A stretch of DNA of 64,000 bases from Planoprotostelium fungivorum (Eukaryota; Evosea; Variosea; Cavosteliida; Cavosteliaceae): contig MDYQ01000100.1 of NCBI GenBank assembly GCA_003024175.1, positions 1-64,000 of the forward strand, in the 5' to 3' direction. Under the pieces are notes generated by a model, which saw nothing but the letters and a program-made list of their open reading frames with translations, made no database searches and was not told the origin of the DNA. The position numbers and the translations under genes are program-made. Position 1 is the stretch's first letter. Every line of letters begins with the position of its first letter. Positions 55,097 to 64,000 of this stretch are shown piece after piece.

Positions 55097-58000
55097 ATGA
55101 GTGAGAGAAGGCGCTCCATGTCTCTGGGGAACAACCATACTCCCGCCGATGACTCACGAACAGTCATCGATAATTATGTAAGTTTGATTACATAGGTCGT
55201 TGCATCCGAAGGAATGGACATATCACTGAACAGCTCCATCTTTCATCTTGATCTAATGACATCGACAGCAACTGGGTGAGATATTAGGAAAGGGAGCTAT
55301 GGGTACTGTTTATCGAGCACTGAATCTAGACGACGGTTCGACTGTTGCTCTGAAACGAATCCCTTGCGGAAAGAACAGCCGAGCCATCATGGTGTGTGAT
55401 AATGTAATCTCTCCTCGAATTAAATCGTCTCGTACAGAAAGAAATCAATCTGATGAGAGGTTTCTCTCACGACAAGATCGTCGGCTATTTCGGTTGTCTT
55501 CAGACCACTAATCATCTCAATATCATCCTCGAGTGAGTCATTCTTGTTATCATCACCTCCTCACACAACATCAGATACGTCGAGAACGGCTCTCTTCAAC
55601 ATTTACTGAAGAAATTCGGTGTTCTCCCCGAGAGATTAGTTGTGCGATACATGGATCAGGTCTTAGAGGGTCTCGCTTATCTACACGCCAACGGTGTGGT
55701 ACGTCTCTACCGGATCACTCCCATGCCGCACATCACTCACGACATCAGGTGCATCGCGATGTGAAGGCGGGAAACATCCTCTTAACAAAAACCGGTGCCA
55801 TCAAACTCACCGATTTTGGTATCTCCACCAGTCTCGTCACATCAAAAGAGACAAAAGAACCCACGAACAAGGTCGAATTCGAGCCCATCGGCTCACCTTT
55901 CTGGAGTGAGCCCATTCTCATCACCTCCAGTAAACCTGACATTCAAAGTGGCCCCCGAGATCATTCAACTCATGGAAGGTTCAGAGACGAACACCCTCTC
56001 GGACATCTGGTGAGAAGGTGTTTCTTTGAGAGAATAACGGAAGCAGGAGCGTGGGCTGCACGATGATCGAACTACTCACGTTGTATCCACCGTATTGGGA
56101 CCTGGGAAAATTGCCGGGTGAGTCTTCCACTGTGCGAGTTTGGATGATGACACGGCGTCAGCCATGTTCGCCATGGTAGAAGACGAGCGACCACCTCTTC
56201 CCGGAAACATCACACCGGTGTGACATCCATCGAATGTTAATGTCGTTCACTCATCGATCGTTCCACGAAGACAAGATCCTCTCATCATTCTGATTCTCAA
56301 TAGGAATGTTCCAATTTCTTGAAGAGATGTTTCACGAAAGATCCAAAGGGAAGACCTACCGCGGCGAATCTGAGGCTCGATCCATGGTTACAACGTAAAG
56401 GTGAGATCATCCGTACACAATCTCCCTCACCTCCATCAGTCGAGGAGAATACGGAGGGCTCCATACGAAGTCGTGAGTTTCTATCGAGTAGAGGGAAAAT
56501 TGAAGAGAACAGCTGTACCGAGGAAAATACCATCCATCAATGAGATGAGAGAATCACTCAAGGAATTGAACAAGAGCACATCGGCCACGAAAAAACTTCC
56601 CCTGCCGAGTCCAATCGACATCACGGAGAGTATCAGGGCGACACACATCAGTGACACGAAATCTGGGGCAGCCATGCGGTTATCCGCCTCACAAGATAAC
56701 GTGGGGAAGGTTTCTCTCAGGTCCTCTGGTGATCGATTCTCACCGAAGAAGAGCATGGGTGAGTCGTTGTCAGGGCTTCCATCTCACCGTGGAACAGAAG
56801 CGAAACCGACATCGAAAGTGCCTGATTTCATATCGAGAATGTCGGGAGGAGAAGGTGAGAGGGAGATCGAGTGTGTGTGTTGAATTGTGCAGCGATGCAT
56901 CTGTCACAGATGAGAAGTCGATCGATGTCAGTCAGTGCGGTAGAGATTGTAAATCCTCTCGTCACCTCTACAAATAGCCTCCGAAGCCGAGACGGTGAGT
57001 TATCCTGTCCTTACTCTTCCATTACACCATGTGTGATCGAGATGTATCGTGTGGTGTAAGCATACGTATCATCCTCTCTCATCGATGGATGAGGAAATAA
57101 CGATGTACAGGTGACATGTATGCAACGGAAGACGATTTAGATCTACCAGCCTACGGGCACAGAAAGGTGTGAGATCGTAACATCGAGACTGAACGGAGGA
57201 CAGATGTCACTGAGTGAGAGTATGGACACCAATTCGATGAACCCCGTCACGAGAGGCAGCGTCACGGACGAAGATGTGGCCGATCGTCTCAACTTTGAAA
57301 AGGTGAGGAAGGAGAGAAGAATGAAAGTGAACGAGGGCAGATATTATCCATACAGAGGTCCTTTCACGGTACAAAAGTGGTGAGTGGAAAAGCTTACGAG
57401 TGATATTGATGGAGTGAAGAATATCTCTGTACCCGGGAGAAAGTACATAAGGGATGGACCCCTGCTGAAAGTCTGTCGAAAAGCGAAGAAACCACGGTGG
57501 TTCTTCTTGTTCAAGTGAGTTTCTCACACAATGCTTCCCTTCTATTCTTCCTTCTGATCTGTCTTCTATTCTTCCTTTTCATCTGATGGTGTCAGCGATT
57601 GTATCATCTATTGTAGCACTGCCAATGCGAAGAAGAGAGTGGCTCTACCTGGCACGTTCGAGACGAGCACCGTCCTCAATACGAGAGTTCGTTTCAATTT
57701 CCACCGTCTCATGCCACTCACCGACACGAGAATCAAATCCCTCAACGATCTACCAGGTGAGACCTCTTCACCATCATCATCATCGTCCGTGCTGATGATG
57801 ACATCAGAGATGGAGAACGCGTTCGTGTTCGTGACACCTCTAAAGAGTTTCATCGTTCTGTCTGATTCGAAGGAAGAGAAGGAAGCTTGGCTGAGAGACG
57901 TGACGAGGTGTATAGACAAACTCCCGCAGAAGAAAAACCACAGCTCCGGTGGCACGACGAGGAGCACGATGACGACATCACCTATATCGGAGAACTCCTC

Positions 58001-58459
58001 CGTCATCAACAGCAACACCGTCGCATCTTCCATCATCAAGGTGTGTCCGTTCCTCGTCGCATCTCTCTCATCTCACCCAGCTGAATGAATCGACGGAAGA
58101 AGAAGAAGTCCCCGCCGCACCCGTCTGGGTCAACATAGATGCTTCACCTCACTGTCTCAACTGCAAGAAGGCCTTTGGAATATTCAACCGGAAGGTGGGT
58201 TGAATGGAGGTGATGATGGTGCTGAGATGTGCAGCACAACTGTCGATCGTGTGGGCTGCTCGTGTGTTCGAGTTGCAGCCAACAGAAGACGTATCTGCCA
58301 CACGTGGACACGAACCAGAGAGTCCGAGTGTGTCCAAAGTGCATGACGAAGTTGGCGATGAAGAGGCTCACGGACACACCCCCGGCCTTGAATTCACTGC
58401 GACCGAACATGAATGCATCAGATTCCTCCCTGCTTAAGACAGCAACAAAGTACTATTGA
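55097..58459 (+). CDS. STE-type kinase (SepA/Cdc7/MAP3K-epsilon-like) with PH and FYVE domains
   Basis: Start [19 protein letters not shown]. Kinase domain at 55270-56400: [78 protein letters not shown]. The loop and subdomains resemble septation-type kinases (fission yeast Cdc7, Dictyostelium SepA). A Ser-rich linker (56400-57250) stays open through introns up to [16 protein letters not shown], then [10 protein letters not shown] and a PH domain (57330-57930; [31 protein letters not shown]). The FYVE finger (58125-58365) reads [20 protein letters not shown] ... CSSCS ... VRVCPKC, suggesting PI3P/endosome targeting. The product ends ATKYY. If the linker splicing is wrong this could be two genes, kinase and PH-FYVE. 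Confidence 0.75.
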
Positions 58460-58633
58460 ATAGATGGGTGTACAGCTATTGTCTTCCTTCTTTTCCATCA
58501 CATAACAACACATCCTCCATCATCGTGTGGTAGATGTTAAATGCTACACATATCACACATACACACAGATCCAATGAAGAAGCAAAGGTATAATCACCAT
58601 AACATGTATTAAAAGACGCCAATTAGGGATTTC

Positions 58634-59459
58634 TTAATGAGCGTGGGCCTTGGTGAGGGGACCGTGCTGAGAGATGAGCTTGCAGTGAGAACCATCGGGG
58701 ATGATCTTTCCGGAAGCACGGAGCTCAGAGTAAGCATCCTTGTGGAACTTGGTGAAACCCCAGTTCTGAGAGACGAGGACCTTCTGTCTTCCGGGGAACT
58801 TGTACTTGGCACGGCGGAGGGCCTCACAGGCAGCAGCCTTGAAGTTCTCCTTGGTACGGATGGAGATGAGGACCTGCTCGATATCGACACGAGCGACGGT
58901 ACCGCAGGGCTTTCCATAGGCTCCTCTCATACCGGTCTGGAGTCTGCCGCCGCATTAGAGTTCATCCGGGGAAGTTGATAAGAAAAAGGATTTGTATCAT
59001 AATATGGACCGGTGGAATGGTCTCACCTATCAGCTCCAGCGCACGAAAGCATCTTGTTGATGCGGAGTACGTGCCAGGGGTGGACACGGACTCTCATGTG
59101 GAAACCATCCTTACCAGCGAACTTGGTAATGTACTTGTTGGCACAGATACGGGCGGCTTCGAGAGCCTCAGAAGAGAGCTGCTCGTTCTCGAGGGAGACC
59201 ATGTGGATGCACACGGGGAACTCATCGACGTGAGCCTTCTTCTTTCCAAGATCGAAGATTCTAAGCTTGGCCTCGGGCACACCACGGCAGTAGCGTGACT
59301 TGATGTAGGGCTTGTTCTTGCAGTAGCGGTAGCTGCATTTCGATTAATCCATACGATTCAAACCTTCTCTTCGTCTGAAACTCACCAGCGAGCAGGGCCT
59401 GAATAGAGAGTCAGTCAGGAGATCCAATAAACGAACGAATAGAACTCACGTCTTCCCAT
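58634..59459 (-). CDS. RPL10: 60S ribosomal protein L10 (uL16)
   Basis: Cytosolic large-subunit protein at the P-site/tRNA corridor, loaded late in 60S maturation. Four exons give exactly 212 aa: 59459-59450 (10 nt), 59398-59386 (13 nt), 59332-59027 and 58943-58634. The first two are microexons that together encode only MGRRPARC. Family blocks: [40 protein letters not shown], the conserved loop region [39 protein letters not shown], and the end [13 protein letters not shown]. Very high conservation. Confidence 0.97.
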
Positions 59460-61376
59460 GTTGACTTCTGTGGTGATCTGTTTCGGTGTGCGGTTCACGA
59501 GTGGGTTCTCGTTGGATTCCTTGGTTGTAATGCTTTGAAAATAAATGGAGGTCTAACCTGATGTCGAGGGCATTCCGTCATCATCCGAGCATCTTCTCTG
59601 AAAAGTTGTGGTACCTCCGAAGCTTTATCGGCGATGGAGGGACCATTCGTCATCGAGAACGAGATCGGTCATCGGAGAAAGGTTCGAGAATGACGAATGG
59701 ATACGTTTGGGAGAATGAGATCACGATGATTGGTGAGGTGCATGATTAGATGATCTGGACATCATATACTATAATCACGAGCACGTGTATATGTCCAATC
59801 ATATACTACAAGTTGAACAAGTCGATTGGATGATCGATTTGCTTTCGACTGTTCGCCAATCCAGAAGCTGATAACAAGAGGACAAATCTTGTTACACGAC
59901 ACGAGAATAAACCAGAAGGTTCCACAAATATATTATGCACACGTAAAACGTGATCATCGATCGATCTAAGTGCACGGTGCACCTACGGGGATGCCTGATC
60001 CTGGATCGATGAAGTCAGCCCAGACTGCGTGATGTATCTACAGGTGATCTGAGCTCCTGACACAATCAGTCTGAGATGATCATTTTCATCCTACGATCAC
60101 ATCGACATACTCGGGAGAGAGGATCTACAGTCTACGTGATTGATGGTTCCACGTTTTCTTGGCCACTCGTTCTTGGATGCACCGAAGGAAGTCATCAGGT
60201 GATGGTGTCAGCAGAGATTGACGAGACGCAGGCGATCGAGATCAGGTGCTGAGAACTTAAGATGATATGAGATGGTAGAGCAGTTGATTCAGTTTTTCTG
60301 ATTGTGGATTGGTGCGTCGTCGCTAACGACGTTCATTGTCGGTCGTCATTGGTTGCGACACTGCATGACGATGGTGCTGTCGGTGATAAGTTGGGGTTTG
60401 ACGAAGGAGTGTCTCTGTGTTGTGTATAATAATTCAGCCGTTATATCTATCGGAAGAAGAACGGGAGCGTCCGGTGCTGTTCTCCATCATCCACACGAAT
60501 GTCGAAGGTGACAAGATAGAAAAGGGTCCAATTTAAAACTCATACAGTCTTTATGAATAAATAGATAGTGTCGAACTGTCCAATCTCAATGTCTCAAAAG
60601 ACGTGGATGATGATCGGTTCGTGTTGTGTGGTACATCGTTCTGTTATTACGTCTGTGCAACTAGTTTGTGATGCTTGCTCTCGTCCCAACGCAGGACAGT
60701 TCCGTATGTCTAAACGCTTCTGTCTCCGCTCGTTTCGGTGCTCAGCTGAAGAGTCGTCCTCATGACTTTAGAGTCTGACGATTGATTCATATCTCTCTTG
60801 TATTGCCTGCTGAAGAATGTCTCATGCATCCTTGCCTCTTCCCAAATCCAATGAGGCTTCGGCTGAGGCTTCGCAGAAATTTCATCAAGTCGGGCGAGTT
60901 TCTCTCTGTTTTCTACGGATTTCTTTCGATCCGAGCAAGATTACCGTGACGCGGGACCGTGCACGGACTTTGCCAGTTTTCTGTGATGGGTCATGTAGTA
61001 GAATAGAGAGACTCCGCATCCTAGTTCACTATAAAGTAAGGCTTCGGAAGGGCACTAGCGACAAAAGAAGGGGAAAGCTTTCAAAGAATAAATTGGAAGG
61101 GCAGTGAAGAGAAAGAAGATTTCGCGTTGATGCGTATCACAAGCACCGACGTTTGATGCGTCAACCATTGAGAATGGGAGTGAATCGATTCGATGATATC
61201 AAGCGCGATAGGGATTGAAAGGAGCATGTATTTCGCCGATTAGATTTGGCTGACAACTGACGACCGACCCCGGTGAACTTTTCGTCTGTTACTGTATGCA
61301 CGATTGCCGTCGCGATGCGATCTGTGCCGTACAAGCAAGGAATAAGAGAGATAGACATCTTGCATATGTTCATCTA
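59460..61376. other. Long gene-poor interval
   Basis: About 1.9 kb between two minus-strand genes. Only short open frames appear, none with a recognisable domain or persuasive splice chain, apart from the single-exon candidate at 60817-61107. A small palindrome cacgtaaaacgtg lies at 59940. The left part should hold the RPL10 promoter. Confidence 0.5.
60817..61107 (+). CDS. Hypothetical basic protein
   Basis: An uninterrupted 96-codon frame from MSHASLPLPKSNEASAEASQ to KLSKNKLEGQ. The first 27 residues look like an ordinary soluble N-terminus, while the rest is basic and Cys-containing. A gt right after the HQVGR codons could be a donor, making the remainder intronic. No family recognised. 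Confidence 0.3.
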   Translation: MSHASLPLPKSNEASAEASQKFHQVGRVSLCFLRISFDPSKITVTRDRARTLPVFCDGSCSRIERLRILVHYKVRLRKGTSDKRRGKLSKNKLEGQ

Positions 61377-64000
61377 TTAAACCATCACCGCCAACCAGAT
61401 GAGACCCAGAGAGAAGAAAACACAAGTGGCCGTCGACTCTTCGACTCTCCCTGTGGGTTCCACCGTCGTCGATGTCAACGCCGCCGGCTCATTGTTGCTC
61501 GTAGAGGCAGTCGTCGCTGGCACATCTGACCCAGTCACCTTCGTCTCTACTCTTGTCTTCGAAGCCGAGTCGGTCCCAACGGAAGAAGACAGAGATGGAG
61601 AGCTCGACACTTGTCCATCACTCGATGATGATGTGGATGATGCCGTGACATTCTGGGTGGCCACGTAGCTCACGGGCAGAGAGAACGTAGAAGAGGCCTT
61701 CCATGGATCCGTCACCGTCAGGTTGACTTGATAGATACCCGTGGCAGGGAACGTGTGATGGACGACCATTCCCTTTCCCTTCGTCCCATCTCCCCAGTTC
61801 CAGTCGAAATCGAGGACGTCCACGTCGAAGTCAAAGGTGGACCCTCCATCGAAATAGACACTCGAGCCCCTCTGGTCGCTGTTGAAGTGGGCCACCGGTG
61901 CAGTGTTGGCGTAATTTGGATTATCCGGTAGATTCGGCACGGCGATGACGCGGGCCGTTGTAGATGCTCCCCTCTCGTCCCACACTGTCGCTTTGATTTC
62001 GAGCGTGTTTCTCTCGTAGATTGAGATGAGTGGGTTCATCATACGGCTGTCGGCAGCGTTTGGACCTCTACCGAAACCAGAAGAGGGTACCGTTAAGACG
62101 GCGGGATGGATGTGGTTGTTGTGAACGAGGGCGTACTCCCACTGCCACTGAAGACGATCTGTCGGTGTGGAGTCGTCGGTGAATTGAGCTGTGAGCCTGA
62201 CTTCTTGTCCCGAATTGAACTGGAACCACTGTGCACCGGCGATCTTGGCCTGAGGTGGATCGTTGTCCGTGACGACGGTGACGGTCTCTTCAGAAGAGAA
62301 GCCGGCGGCGTTCTTTACTTGTAGATTGACCTTGAAGGTACCACCGGTGGTGAAGGTGTGACTAGGGTTCGGTTGGCGGGAAACCGTTCCGTCTCCGAAA
62401 TTCCACAGGAATTCGAGGGAAGATTCGGACGGGTCGAACGTGTTGTCCGAAGAGAACTGTACGGTGGCCGGGCGGTTGGCAATGTTGATGAAAGAGGGGA
62501 AAGCCTCTGCTGACACGATGGGAGCTCCTACGTAGCCAGAAGTGTAGCGAATACGGTTGATCTCTCCAGACTGGGTGACGTAGTAGACGTCTTTGTTGAC
62601 GGGAGACGTAGTCATGAACAGGATGGCCCCGACGTTGTCTAAGAAATCTTGCACGCCGTAAGAGGGCACGTACTGTCACGGCGTGAGATGGGAAGATATA
62701 TCAATTAACGGTTCACCTTGTCGTCACCATCTAAACGGATGACTTTGATCCATTGGTTACCAAAGTCAGAGATGAAGAGGGTCTTGACGGTGTCTTTACC
62801 CCTGTAGCGATCGGGGTAGCTGTCACCTTCGTAGAAGGCCATACCGGAGGCACAGTTACCGATGATTCCGATCTTCTCTCCGTACACGTACTGCGATCTA
62901 GAGTAGAAAAAGGCGGGAATCTTCGTCTGGGTGAGCGACGGTTTGAGGTTGTTGCAACGGTCGACGGTAGCCTGTCTCGTCGGATAGCGAGGGACGTAGT
63001 ACTCTGTCGGCGTCGGAGCATTCGTGAACCAAGGTTGCTCCCTGCGATTTGCAGTCTGGCAGGGCCAACCGTAATTAGATCCTCTATCTTCTGCTCGGAC
63101 GACGTTGATCTCCTCGTAGTCTTTTGCACCGACGTCAGCCACGTAGAGGGTACCTGGGGCGGGCGTGTTGGGCTTGATGCGGAGCTTCCAAGGGTTGCGG
63201 AAACCGATGGCCCAGGTGAGCGAGGCGGGGCTGGAAGGCTTGGCGGCGTCGTAGAATGGATTGGCGATGAGATTGGGGAAGTTGTCGGGGCCGATGCCTT
63301 GACCGGTGGCAGGGTCCATGCGGACGATGCGACCCCCCATGGAGGTCATGGATTGAGCTCGGAAGGAGCCGATGTCGTTCTCCGGTCCAAAGAAGGGAGA
63401 GCACTGCCAGTCGTAGATGGCCCACGGGTCATCGAGGCCATCGTCTACGGAGTCCCAGTGAGAACCCTCTCCAGCGGATGCAAAGAGGGTGCCGTCGGTG
63501 CCGAAGATGAGGTCGCCGGTCACGTGACTGTTGTGGCAGGAGGGGAAACCGGTTCCGTTGATCTACGGTAGAGTCAATGGATGGACAGAGGGTGTGAGAA
63601 TATCATCGTGGAGAATGAGATGACATCATGGCGAGAAAAAAGAATAAAAAAAGAGTTGAAGATTAAATTCGAATAAAATGGCTCACCCTGCCGACGAGGA
63701 GGAATTCAGAAGAGATAGAACCTGAGCCACTGACATCCGTGTAACGAGCGACGATTCCTTGTGTCACTCGGTTTAGATCACGACTGTCTGACTGCCAGAG
63801 AGGATATGTGGCATACAGATAAGGGACGGTGGGGAATTGAGGGTGTAAGACGATCGATGTGAGTCCCTTGTCTCCCGCAGAGTTGACCCGGTCACTGAGA
63901 TCGAGCCATGGCGTGGGCTGTAAATTTCCATTCGCATCGATGACACGAATGATTCCGTTCTTCTGGCCGACAAAGATCCTTCCATCAGGAGAGAAGGTCA
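61377..64000 (-). CDS. Secreted PQQ-type glucose/sorbosone dehydrogenase with PKD domains (5' end outside window)
   Basis: Beta-propeller sugar/aldose dehydrogenase (GSDH/HHIP-like) with a cell-surface tail. Starting off the right edge, exons show TFSPDGRIFVGQKNGIIRVI, GLTSIVLHPQFP, HVTGDLIFGTDGTLFASAGE (His-rich active-site strand), IGFRNPWKLRIKP, LYVADVGAKDYEEINVV and RGSNYGWPC. Two PKD-like beta domains follow (62450-62280: FLWNFGDGTVSRQPNPSHTF; 61850-61690: DFDWNWGDGTKGKGMVVHHT). The end has a Ser/Thr-rich mucin-like stretch and a hydrophobic terminus (TATCVFFSLGLIWLAVMV), suggesting a GPI anchor or tail anchor. Introns at 63562-63686 and about 62672-62704. The N-terminus and signal peptide are not visible. 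Confidence 0.88.

Noticed and set aside
58637-59298. Plus-strand open frames across RPL10
   Set aside because: Antisense shadows of a highly biased ribosomal gene.
61399-63571. Long plus-strand open frames antisense to the dehydrogenase
   Set aside because: They are shadows of the strongly conserved minus-strand coding exons and have no motifs of their own.
1-64000. CRISPR array, tRNA or rRNA genes
   Set aside because: No regularly spaced palindromic repeats, no TFC-loop/B-box plus acceptor-stem pairs and no rRNA core sequences were seen by eye; a covariance-model scan would be decisive for tRNAs.

Overview
This window is eukaryotic nuclear DNA. Nearly every host gene is broken by short GT-AG introns, mostly 25-60 nt with donors like gtgag, there are no operons or Shine-Dalgarno sites, and the products are eukaryotic: PAF1, makorin, a DIL-tailed myosin, RalGAP-beta, a PP6 SAPS subunit, VMP1 and RPL10. 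The mix (class V-like myosin, many TKL/STE kinases, a GAF/PAS adenylyl cyclase, a GATA factor, RhoGAP, a SepA/Cdc7-like kinase) suggests a compact free-living protist, most likely an amoebozoan; that placement is inference. Three single N characters (24373, 29279, 30060) mark scaffold joins.

Layout. 1-5364 is AT-rich and gene-free and holds non-LTR retrotransposon (LINE) debris, a SINE-like insertion with a clean 16-bp target duplication, a truncated inverted-repeat element and degenerate repeats. 5365-24148 is a dense gene block: PAF1 and makorin (minus), a class V-like myosin, a GATA factor (plus), Pin1 (minus), a 3-beta-HSD/ERG26-like dehydrogenase, a GAF-GAF-PAS adenylyl cyclase and dephospho-CoA kinase (plus), and glutathione peroxidase (minus). 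24149-31300 is a repeat island with LINE reverse transcriptase, a ~716-bp MITE-like element in several copies, a chromodomain fossil, a gene fragment cut by a scaffold join and a LINE, and an uncertain gene with tandemly duplicated exon-intron units. 31301-59459 is a second dense block: RalGAP-beta, a tiny mitochondrial-type membrane protein, a DHA2-type MFS transporter, a Rho-like GTPase, a SAPS protein, a PH-RhoGAP, VMP1, a very large ankyrin/OTU-like/double-kinase protein, a MaoC hydratase, a kinase-PH-FYVE protein and RPL10. About 1.9 kb with little coding signal follows, then a PKD-bearing PQQ-type sugar dehydrogenase running off the right edge.

Several genes share themes without being an operon. 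Small-GTPase and actin control appears as RalGAP-beta, Rho-like GTPase, RhoGAP and myosin. Phosphorylation and second-messenger signalling appears as the cyclase, two multidomain kinases, SAPS/PP6 and Pin1. The most unusual proteins are the ankyrin-OTU-TKL-TKL protein, whose OTU module seems to lack its catalytic Cys and His, and the cyclase, whose domain order and NKFDE motifs match cyanobacterial CyaB-type enzymes. Exon boundaries were read by eye from splice signals and reading frame; where a junction was not settled this is said.
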